NCBI GenBank assembly: GCA_015486895.1
Contig: WFQT01000090.1
Location: forward strand, 1 to 6,725
Direction: 5' to 3'
DNA length: 6,725 nucleotides
Source of the DNA: Anaerolineae bacterium
GTDB lineage: Bacteria > Chloroflexota > Anaerolineae > JAADDB01
The position numbers and the translations under genes are program-made. The notes beneath the pieces are model-generated. The model was not told the DNA's origin. It was given only the letters and a program-made list of their open reading frames with translations, and made no database searches. Of the stretch, positions 1 to 4,874 are shown one piece after another. Positions within the stretch are counted from its first letter, which is position 1; the number at the start of each line of letters is the position of its first letter.

Positions 1-615
1 GAATAGCGCTTCACCGCGGGTACCACACAGATAACCCAACAACAGCGCGTACGCCACCGAAGTGGGATGACTTTCCGCCCGTACCCGGACTTTGTGCGTT
101 CGTCCTTGCAAATGGCCGGACTGGGTCCAGGTAGAAGCAGCATTGCGGCCAATTTTGGACAGCGTAGCAGCTCCCAGCTGAGCGTGGTATTGCTTTCCCG
201 CTTCTTCTGCCAACATCCGAGACGTCACCGGGGCACCTCGAGGTGTATTCTGGATCACATTCACCGTAGAACGCAGGCTTGGATCCCGGGCGATGGCACA
301 CAGCAAAGCAAGCATTGGCTGGGCAGCGATTTCATGCGGCCACAGGTCACGCAAAGCACGAAAGAGCAGCGTCTTCGCGTCCAAACTGTACAGCTCCCGC
401 AAATAGCGTAACGACTTCCGGCGGGTCGTCTCGGTTTTTTTCAGCAGGACATTGTCGTCGAGCACAGCCGAGCGATAGGCTGACAAGTCATCATCCGGCG
501 CGCCGGCTTCCAGCAGCAAGCGCAACTCGGCTAACATCATTGTGCGGCTGCTGTGGGCGCCGAGCCCTTCATTGACAAACCCGTACGAAGCGGCGGATTC
601 AGGGATTGAGAACAT
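1..615 (-). CDS. BrxA-like (DUF1819-like) protein, C-terminus cut by window edge
   Basis: The frame is open for 205 codons from ATG at 615 to base 1 with no stop, so the C-terminus lies outside the window. The start is chosen because AAGGA (628-624) stands 8 nt upstream. An in-frame ATG at 621 is too close to it. The protein is soluble and mostly helical. Landmarks are SRTMMLAELRLLLEA (about residues 24-38), NVLLKKTETTRRKSLRYLRELYSLD (55-79), an LLFRALRDLW helix, LALLCAIARDP, and near the end NAASTWTQSGHLQGR followed by VAYALLLGYLCGTRG. The order (helical N-terminus, N-x-L-x-K-x-T/S then arginine-rich helix, then 'ALL-ARD') recalls BrxA/DUF1819 of BREX phage-defence loci, a small helical protein reported to bind DNA. 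The link is by remembered pattern and not by a search. Other BREX genes would be expected beyond the left edge. The coding call is strong and the family name moderate. Confidence 0.6.
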   Translation of the reverse strand, partial: MFSIPESAASYGFVNEGLGAHSSRTMMLAELRLLLEAGAPDDDLSAYRSAVLDDNVLLKKTETTRRKSLRYLRELYSLDAKTLLFRALRDLWPHEIAAQPMLALLCAIARDPSLRSTVNVIQNTPRGAPVTSRMLAEEAGKQYHAQLGAATLSKIGRNAASTWTQSGHLQGRTHKVRVRAESHPTSVAYALLLGYLCGTRGEALF

Positions 616-922
616 GCACATATTCCTTGACCGTACCAGCACGATGAAACTATTAGAGACTTCTGATCTTGCTACTGGACAGCGTAGTAAGATGCCCCGG
701 TTTTGGCTTAGTCACTCGAATTGCAAGAAAACTCAGATTACGATCTCTGGTTGAGGGACAAGCAACAACCCGTGTCTAAGCGATATGATTCGAAGTTGCT
801 ACAACAGATTGGCAACTTTAACCCGGCAAACCATTTGAAGCCGATAGAAAATGGCTTGACCAATCTAAATGTGGGTTTCAATCACTGGCATCTTTAAGTA
901 ACAAAATGTCCGCCTTGAATGC
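616..922. other. Intergenic stretch without a gene
   Basis: No frame here has a plausible start, ribosome binding site and protein-like composition. The stretch is AT-richer than the flanking genes. It contains one 7-bp inverted repeat, AAGTTGC (793-799) and GCAACTT (812-818) with a 12-nt loop, which has no T-tract after it and so is not an obvious terminator. It must hold the promoter of the minus-strand gene starting at 615, but I see no convincing -35/-10 pair for it. CCGCC at 910-914 and GGCGG at 931-935 form an inverted repeat straddling the -35 box of the small-RNA promoter and could be an operator. Confidence 0.5.
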
Positions 923-951
923 TTGACCACGGCGGGCGTATGTGCTAAGCT
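923..951 (+). promoter_or_regulatory. Putative extended -10 promoter of the small RNA
   Basis: TTGACC (923-928) is followed by a 17-nt spacer and TAAGCT (946-951). TGC directly precedes the -10, giving the TGn extension that can compensate for a weak -10. The predicted start is near 958, immediately before the two stem-loops. A CCGCC/GGCGG inverted repeat brackets the -35. The -10 itself matches consensus at only three of six positions, so confidence is moderate. Confidence 0.45.
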
Positions 952-957
952 ATGCCT

Positions 958-1022
958 TGCCGGGGTGGTGACGACACTCCGGTCATCACCTCGCCGGTTT
1001 CCGGACCGGGCGAGGTTTTTTT
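958..1022 (+). ncRNA. Candidate small RNA, about 65 nt, two competing hairpins
   Basis: Between a plausible promoter and a strong intrinsic terminator lies almost nothing but paired sequence. Hairpin 1 is GGTGGTGAC (964-972) with GTCATCACC (982-990), nine pairs including one G-U, and a 9-nt loop. It can be extended by CCGG (960-963) with CCGG (994-997). Hairpin 2, the terminator, begins at 989, so extended hairpin 1 and the terminator stem exclude each other, as in an attenuator. No plus-strand gene follows: the next gene is on the minus strand and ends at 1065. A stand-alone small RNA, or an antisense regulator of the BrxA-like/nucleotidyltransferase transcript, is therefore more likely than a leader. 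No known RNA family is recognised. Confidence 0.45.
989..1022 (+). terminator. Strong intrinsic terminator
   Basis: CCTCGCC (989-995) pairs with GGCGAGG (1009-1015). The stem is extended inside by GGT (996-998) with ACC (1005-1007) around a single bulged G, and is followed by seven T (1016-1022). There is no T-tract on the opposite side, so it works only for plus-strand transcription and is not the terminator of the minus-strand gene ending at 1065. Confidence 0.8.
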
Positions 1023-1064
1023 ATCCTCAGTATCTTGCGACCCGTATTCGAGGTCTCTGTCAAG

Positions 1065-1613
1065 TTAACGAGACTTTGCCGCCATCCACCGTAACCACTT
1101 GGGACATCCCATATCGTCTTTGTGCAGGCGCAAATCTTCGTCTGCCAACTCCTTGATACGCTCTTGCTCCTCTTTGTTCAGCCTTTCCTCTTCGGGGTCC
1201 CATGGAAGGGGGTTGGATGCTATGTCGTCTACCACTTGCCTCCAATCGAGCCCAGGTTCCCACACCAGCCGAACAGGCGTATCCGGTGGAAGACAATGAG
1301 ACGCTAACCATTTTTCTACCGGGCCCTCGATGGGACTGATCCACATCATTTTCATACCCTTCCGCAAACGTTTGACGGCTTGCTCGATGGGTATGCGCTC
1401 TCCGGCGAAAATGAGCGCCACAATCTCACGTGGATCCTGGTCAGGACGTCTCGCGTAATCGAAGAGCAAGTCTACATTTGCAGGCTTTGGCTTGTCTGTA
1501 AGAACACTTCCGAACAGATACAGGCGAATTGGAACAACGGGGAAATCGTCTCCCGCGTTCTCCAGTCGTTCACAAACCGTGCGAAGCTTCCGCAACGCGT
1601 CTTTACGCTTCAT
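1065..1613 (-). CDS. Nucleotidyltransferase-fold (pol beta superfamily) protein
   Basis: A 182-aa protein starts at ATG 1613 with GAGGA (1622-1618) 4 nt upstream. The N-terminal part has a helix, then LYLFGSVL (residues 31-38) and ANVDLLFDY (45-53). This is the GS...DxD arrangement of minimal nucleotidyltransferase domains such as those in MNT/HEPN modules and aminoglycoside or tRNA-type transferases. The first metal-binding Asp of the DxD pair appears as Asn46 while Asp48 is kept, so catalysis is doubtful. Residues 55-130 are unfamiliar. The C-terminus from about 130 is a charged helix rich in Glu and Lys, then a Trp-containing end. No HEPN partner is adjacent. It sits upstream of the BrxA-like gene on the same strand, 449 bp away, with no terminator between them on that strand, so co-transcription is possible. 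The role is unknown and a defence or toxin-antitoxin role is inference. Confidence 0.7.
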   Translation of the reverse strand: MKRKDALRKLRTVCERLENAGDDFPVVPIRLYLFGSVLTDKPKPANVDLLFDYARRPDQDPREIVALIFAGERIPIEQAVKRLRKGMKMMWISPIEGPVEKWLASHCLPPDTPVRLVWEPGLDWRQVVDDIASNPLPWDPEEERLNKEEQERIKELADEDLRLHKDDMGCPKWLRWMAAKSR

Positions 1614-1645
1614 GCTGTCCTCTTCCCAATCAGCTTGACATCGTC

Positions 1646-1674
1646 AGTATAAGCCGACTTATTATTATTGTCAA
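1646..1674 (-). promoter_or_regulatory. Near-consensus sigma70 promoter for the nucleotidyltransferase gene
   Basis: Read on the minus strand, TTGACA (1674-1669), a 17-nt spacer and TATACT (1651-1646) form an almost perfect promoter. It should start transcripts near 1639, giving a leader of about 26 nt before the ATG at 1613. On the plus strand TTGACA (1635-1640) and TATTAT (1660-1665) overlap it with a long 19-nt spacer, so a weak divergent promoter toward the recombinase genes is conceivable. Confidence 0.75.
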
Positions 1675-1735
1675 CATTTAACGTTACCAACAAAGTGGAT
1701 ACTACCGGACCCAATTAGTCATAACAGCTTCTCAT

Positions 1736-1766
1736 TCTATCGGTTTCCATTTACTACCACGATAGA
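1736..1766. repeat. 31-bp inverted-repeat site upstream of the recombinase operon
   Basis: TCTATCG (1736-1742) and CGATAGA (1760-1766) are perfect inverted copies separated by 17 nt. The site lies 105 bp before the first gene of the recombinase operon. Two half-sites about two to three helical turns apart suit a dimeric operator or the arms of a serine-recombinase attachment site. The sequence alone does not decide, and a chance repeat of 7 bp is possible. Confidence 0.35.
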
Positions 1767-1871
1767 CGCGTTTCAAATACTGCCTGAGAATTTTAACTTT
1801 CTGACCGTCTTGTTGTTTCTAAAACTGACAGGCTACGCGCTTGCCAATCTTAGCACGAAGGAGGCCGTAAC

Positions 1872-2042
1872 ATGGGAAGTCGAAACAAGGGCAGGTCAGG
1901 TGGAAACAAGAGGAGTTCTCTTTCACCTGAAGCAGAGAGATTGTGCAAACTGCTGGCGGACGTTATTCTAAAGACGATCTCGGAGCAGGAGACGGCGGGA
2001 GAGCAAGAAAGCATGGAAGAAAAGGAAGGAGCAGAATCATGA
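1872..2042 (+). CDS. Small protein translationally coupled to the recombinase
   Basis: This 56-aa ORF starts at ATG 1872 with a perfect AAGGAGG (1858-1864) at 7-nt spacing, the best ribosome binding site in the window. Its TGA overlaps the recombinase ATG as ATGA. The first 16 residues are basic and glycine/serine-rich (MGSRNKGRSGGNKRSS). A short helix, LSPEAERLCKLLADVILKTI (residues 17-36), follows, and then a glutamate-rich tail. No family is recognised. Its position and coupling suggest an accessory factor of the recombinase, for example a regulator or a recombination directionality factor, which are often small and basic. That role is inference. Coding status is supported by the Shine-Dalgarno, the overlap and the amphipathic helix. 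Confidence 0.7.
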   Translation: MGSRNKGRSGGNKRSSLSPEAERLCKLLADVILKTISEQETAGEQESMEEKEGAES

Positions 2043-3529
2043 AGGCGGTAATCTACTGGCGATATTCCAGGGAAGAGCAATCGGAGTATAGCGACGCTGC
2101 GCAAGTACGCGCTTGTAAAGCTCTGGCTGAAACCCATGGATGGAATGTGGTGAAAACTTATGGCGATCCAGGTAGGTCGGCAAAAAACATCGAAGGAAGG
2201 CCTGCATTTCAGCAGATGTTACAGGATGCAGAGCGAAAAGCCTTCGACGTCATTATTGTCCACAAACTTGACAGGTTCTCCAGAAACCTTGTGGACACTT
2301 TTAGCACATTGGGCAGACTGGCCGAAAACGACATCTCTTTCATTAGCGTCACCGAATCACAGTTCGACTTCACCACGCCCCAAGGCAGGCTTTTCCTTGG
2401 TATGGTAGCGCTTGTTTCCCAATGGTATGTGGACAATCTTTCGCAGGAAACTTCGAAAGGAAAGCGTGAGCGAGCTATGCAAGGCGGGTGGAATGGCGCC
2501 CTCCCGTTTGGCTACACCACGCCCAAGAAAATCCGCGAGAAAATAGAAGCGGGCGATCCAAGCTCAGAAACGCTCAGAGAGTACTTGGACTCTCTGACGT
2601 TTGAGCGGGAAACGGATGCCGTGTTCGATCCCCATGATATTGACGGCTATCTCTTGGCGGTAGAATTGTGTGAGAAAGGATACACAGATCGGGAAATCGC
2701 CATGGAATTGAACGAAAGAGGCTATCGCGTCAAAAGCTATGTGGGTTTGAGACCGTTCAACAAGGATACCAGCAGGGGCATTCTAAACAATAGGTTTTAC
2801 ACGGGATACACTCAGTATAAAGGCGATTGGTTTCCCGGAGCGCACCCGGCCGCTATCACGCTGGAAAGGTGGAAGGGAATACAAAGTGCACGGGCCAAAC
2901 GTCGGTCGAAAAAACCGGGTACAAAGCGTAGCGATAGAGTCTACCCGCTGCGCAAGCTGATAAGGTGCAAAAAGTGCAATGGAGCGTTCATGCGTGGGAG
3001 TTTTGCTTCTGGACGAAGATATTACAGATGCTCGGCGCGAGAGTACGGAATTGAATGCGATGAAAAGATGATAAATGCAGAAATGGCCGAAAGAGAAGTG
3101 CGTAACTGGTTGGCAAATATCACTGTACCAGACGACTGGCGGAAGAGAATAGTGGAGATTATACGAATGAGAGAAGGCGACCCTGACCCTGACCGAGAAA
3201 GACGAGCGCTATTGGAAAGGGCATTGAGGCGTGCGCGAGATCTCTATCTGTGGGGAGATTACGACGAACGTTCCTATAGGGCCGAAAAGGAAAAGATCGA
3301 ACATTCCCTGGCCGCTCTGCATCCTCCGAGTTTTTCTCTCCTGAATTTGGAAAATTTAGCGGAGACATTAGTGAACTTCGCACGATTATGGGATGAATCC
3401 TCTGACAAAGACAAGTTACGCCTCGCACGAGCCATGTTAAGCGCCGTATGGGTAGAAGACAAGAAAGTGGTGCTCATCGAGCCGAAACCGGTGATAAAGG
3501 AGTTGATTGAAGCGATGAAGCATCAGTAA
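2039..3529 (+). CDS. Large serine recombinase (resolvase/invertase family)
   Basis: The protein is 496 aa with start ATG 2039 inside the ATGA overlap, preceded by AGGAG at 7-8 nt. The frame stays open further upstream to 1943 but that part is the small ORF in another frame. The resolvase catalytic domain (about 1-145) has YWRYS with nucleophile Ser10 and HKLDRFSRN with active-site arginines 79 and 82. A recombinase domain follows (about 150-290, with PFGY at 156-159 and NNRFYTGY at 250-257). A zinc ribbon (Cys310, Cys313, Cys331, Cys340) and a charged coiled coil (about 385-427) come next. The length and order match integrase-type enzymes that cut attP and attB through a Ser-DNA bond and integrate or excise elements. 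All key residues are present, so it is probably active. It is more AT-rich than the operon at 4179-6218, which suggests horizontal origin. Confidence 0.95.
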   Translation: MKAVIYWRYSREEQSEYSDAAQVRACKALAETHGWNVVKTYGDPGRSAKNIEGRPAFQQMLQDAERKAFDVIIVHKLDRFSRNLVDTFSTLGRLAENDISFISVTESQFDFTTPQGRLFLGMVALVSQWYVDNLSQETSKGKRERAMQGGWNGALPFGYTTPKKIREKIEAGDPSSETLREYLDSLTFERETDAVFDPHDIDGYLLAVELCEKGYTDREIAMELNERGYRVKSYVGLRPFNKDTSRGILNNRFYTGYTQYKGDWFPGAHPAAITLERWKGIQSARAKRRSKKPGTKRSDRVYPLRKLIRCKKCNGAFMRGSFASGRRYYRCSAREYGIECDEKMINAEMAEREVRNWLANITVPDDWRKRIVEIIRMREGDPDPDRERRALLERALRRARDLYLWGDYDERSYRAEKEKIEHSLAALHPPSFSLLNLENLAETLVNFARLWDESSDKDKLRLARAMLSAVWVEDKKVVLIEPKPVIKELIEAMKHQ

Positions 3530-3530
3530 C

Positions 3531-3543
3531 GGACACCGGTGCC
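3531..3543. repeat. Short palindrome just after the recombinase stop
   Basis: The 8-bp palindrome CACCGGTG (3534-3541) lies five bases after the recombinase stop codon, within GGACACCGGTGCC. Attachment sites of large serine recombinases often lie within a couple of hundred bases of the gene and have imperfect dyad symmetry, so this is a candidate for one half of an att site. An 8-bp palindrome may also occur by chance. Confidence 0.25.
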
Positions 3544-3551
3544 ATAATGGA

Positions 3552-3772
3552 GGGGGGGGTACCTTGACCGTCTAAATCTTTCGCATTCTCAATTTGTGCG
3601 AAACAGCAAGGCAATGTACAATTCACCTTGTGAAAGTCTGTCAAAAGGCACCGCCGAGACAGCCAGAACGGCGTTAAGCACGACAAAAAGCGTCATTTCA
3701 CGCCTCTGGAAGACCTCAAACGCCATTTCCGGTACCAATACTAAGATGTCAGGTGCGGGCTCACCCCCCCCC
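3552..3772. repeat. Opposed G8 and C9 homopolymer tracts
   Basis: Eight G at 3552-3559 face nine C at 3764-3772, bracketing about 200 bp. Each tract lies close to a GGTACC (3558-3563 and 3731-3736). In RNA the tracts could pair over a long distance. In DNA they are hot spots for slippage. No function is assigned. Confidence 0.5.
3589..3696 (-). CDS. Possible 35-aa hydrophobic peptide
   Basis: ATG 3696 is preceded by AGAGG (3707-3703) at 6-nt spacing and leads to a 35-aa peptide whose first 16 residues (MTLFVVLNAVLAVSAV) form one clear membrane-type helix. A more polar tail ends in LLFRTN. The frame is open upstream to 3825, with another ATG at 3726 giving 45 aa and MAFEVFQRRE before the helix. 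The open frame passes through the C9 tract as glycine codons. A short hydrophobic helix is typical of type I toxins and holin-like peptides, and the recombinase transcript would run antisense to it. It could also be the tail of a gene broken by insertion, or a chance frame. Confidence is low. Confidence 0.3.
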   Translation of the reverse strand: MTLFVVLNAVLAVSAVPFDRLSQGELYIALLFRTN

Positions 3773-3791
3773 GTCGCTCCCGCTATAATTG

Positions 3792-3822
3792 AGCCGACAG
3801 AATCGAATTCTGTCGGCTTTTT
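3792..3822 (+). terminator. Intrinsic terminator downstream of the recombinase
   Basis: A perfect 12-bp stem, AGCCGACAGAAT (3792-3803) with ATTCTGTCGGCT (3807-3818), has a 3-nt loop and is followed by T (3818-3822). It lies 262 bp after the recombinase stop, so the recombinase mRNA would carry a long 3' region covering the G/C tracts and the antisense of the hydrophobic peptide. Confidence 0.75.
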
Positions 3823-4068
3823 CGCTCAAGGTCGGGCAAAAACGCGCTACTCTACTGCTTCTGTCTTGGCCCTCTAAGCGGCCTCACAAGTAAGCATCCA
3901 ATGCATCTGTCCTGGACGTCCATCTGATATATCGAGAATGTGTGATGGCACATGCTCTATCCCAAGACTTGTGAGGAACTTCCTTCAGGTCCTTTCCCTG
4001 CCAAAGCGATACATACTGGCACTCCGGAAAGAGCCTGTGACTCCTACTTGCACAGAGCCGGTTTTTTT
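3823..4068. other. Gene-free spacer with nested inverted repeats
   Basis: No credible coding frame is seen. The 649 bp from 3530 to 4178 hold only the possible minus-strand peptide (3589-3696) plus signals. CCTCACAAGT (3882-3891) and ACTTGTGAGG (3967-3976) are perfect 10-bp inverted copies. Inside them AGCAT can pair with ATGCT and CCATC with GATGG, which nests three stems. TGCCA/TGGCA follows between about 4000 and 4022. This layering suggests a folded RNA on either strand, or a relic. No promoter was found for it. Confidence 0.35.
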
Positions 4069-4070
4069 TT
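4024..4070 (+). terminator. Possible terminator with T9 tract before the regulator promoter
   Basis: CCGG (4024-4027) with CCGG (4058-4061) and CTGTG (4035-4039) with CACAG (4051-4055) form an interrupted stem, followed by nine T (4062-4070). The stem is weak because of an uneven internal loop, but the T-tract is strong. It would insulate the following operon from upstream transcription. The T-tract overlaps the -35 box of the next promoter. Confidence 0.45.
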
Positions 4071-4096
4071 GACGTTTGGCGCAAATGCCATATAAT
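4069..4096 (+). promoter_or_regulatory. Sigma70-type promoter of the regulator-transporter operon
   Basis: TTGACG (4069-4074), a 16-nt spacer and a perfect TATAAT (4091-4096). The start is expected near 4103, leaving a leader of about 76 nt. The spacer contains TGGC and GCCA as a small inverted repeat (4077-4090), placed where a repressor, perhaps the regulator encoded next, could block RNA polymerase. The autoregulation idea is inference. Confidence 0.8.
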
Positions 4097-4101
4097 GCGG
4101 C

Positions 4102-4171
4102 GACAGGAGCTGTCCGGCGTACATGCTTCTGCGAAGCGATCCTGGGAGTGGGAAGCACTCGAGACAGGAGG
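4102..4171 (+). promoter_or_regulatory. Leader with three hairpins, the last touching the Shine-Dalgarno
   Basis: Three small stem-loops follow each other: GACAG/CTGTC (4102-4114), GCTTC/GAAGC (4125-4137) and GAGTG/CACTC (4146-4160). The third is extended by CCTG (4141-4144) pairing with CAGG (4165-4168). The extension covers the first bases of the AGGAGG ribosome binding site (4166-4171), so translation of the regulator could be modulated by this fold. No known riboswitch class is recognised. Confidence 0.4.
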
Positions 4172-4178
4172 TGTTGCT

Positions 4179-4865
4179 ATGTATGCCATGCTTGTCGCCG
4201 ACGACCTCGACGAGAAATCGATCCTTTCCCTCATGCTTCAGCGAGCCGGCCTCGCCGTCACCACAGGGAAAGACCTGGATGCTTCGATACAAAGCTGGTC
4301 GGAGCGGCCAGCCGATCTCCTATTGCTGGCATTGCACGGGAAACAGGACCCCGCATCCTATGTGCGCAGGGTGCGGGCGGAAATCAGTGCTCATCTGGTT
4401 CTCGTCGTGGATCCCTTGCCGGAAGGAGTGTTGGCAGACCTGTTGGAAAAAGGTGCGGATATGATCGTTACCCGGCCGTTTGGAGTCCGGTTATTCATTG
4501 CTCAAATCCGTGCCCTTTTGCGCCGCGCTGGGGGCATTCCTGTTTTCAGCATCCCCACCCTTAGCATCGCAGGCCTTACCCTCGACCCATCTACACGCAC
4601 AATCCGACTCGGCACACAGGCGCCAAAGCGCTTGACCCACCTGGAATTCCGCCTTCTCTACACCTTGATGATCAACCGCGGCCAGGTTTTGCCCCTAGAC
4701 GTGATCGTGGAACATGTCTGGGAGTACACAGATACGGGCAGCCGTGATCTGGTGCGGGGCTTAATCAACCGCCTCAGAAACAAGATAGAAGAAGACCCCC
4801 GTGCTCCCAGGTACCTCCTGACCGTTCCGGGCGTTGGATACACTTTTAACCAGCGGGAAGGGTAG
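4179..4865 (+). CDS. OmpR/PhoB-family regulator with degenerate receiver domain
   Basis: The 228-aa protein starts at ATG 4179 after AGGAGG (4166-4171) at 7 nt. Longer in-frame starts reach into the promoter. The N-terminal receiver-like domain (about 1-117) keeps the acidic pair Asp8-Asp9. The phosphoacceptor position, in ADLLLLALHG (45-54) where PDLILLD is usual, is Ala51. The switch Thr/Ser region reads LVLVVDPLPE (73-82), and the conserved Lys before PF is Arg99 (TRPFG). The C-terminal winged helix (about 128-226) is canonical: LTHLEFRLLYTLMINRGQV (152-170), a recognition-helix region around RDLVRGLINRLRNKIE (189-204) and the wing PRYLLTVPGVGYTF. It therefore probably binds DNA without Asp phosphorylation. 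No histidine kinase is nearby. The transporter gene begins 9 bp later, so it likely controls that gene and itself. Confidence 0.93.
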   Translation: MYAMLVADDLDEKSILSLMLQRAGLAVTTGKDLDASIQSWSERPADLLLLALHGKQDPASYVRRVRAEISAHLVLVVDPLPEGVLADLLEKGADMIVTRPFGVRLFIAQIRALLRRAGGIPVFSIPTLSIAGLTLDPSTRTIRLGTQAPKRLTHLEFRLLYTLMINRGQVLPLDVIVEHVWEYTDTGSRDLVRGLINRLRNKIEEDPRAPRYLLTVPGVGYTFNQREG

Positions 4866-4874
4866 CAGCGACAG

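Noticed and set aside
156..687. 12-bp direct repeat TGGACAGCGTAG at 156-167 and 676-687
   Set aside because: One or so such 12-mer match is expected by chance in a window of this size, and one copy is inside a coding region.
923..1156. Plus-strand 77-codon frame over the small RNA
   Set aside because: It runs through a strong terminator and into the antisense of the nucleotidyltransferase gene, with no Shine-Dalgarno.
1943..2038. Longer N-terminus of the recombinase (32 extra residues)
   Set aside because: The extra part overlaps the well-supported small ORF in another frame, and the resolvase domain begins naturally at KAVIYWRYS from ATG 2039.
3784..3789. Perfect TATAAT as a promoter -10
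   Set aside because: No -35 at 16-18 nt (TCACCC region), and transcripts would run straight into the terminator at 3792-3822.
3596..3877. Plus-strand 93-codon frame
   Set aside because: No ribosome binding site, composition rich in Ser/Thr/Ala without domains, crosses the C9 tract and the terminator palindrome. It is likely the shadow of the minus strand.
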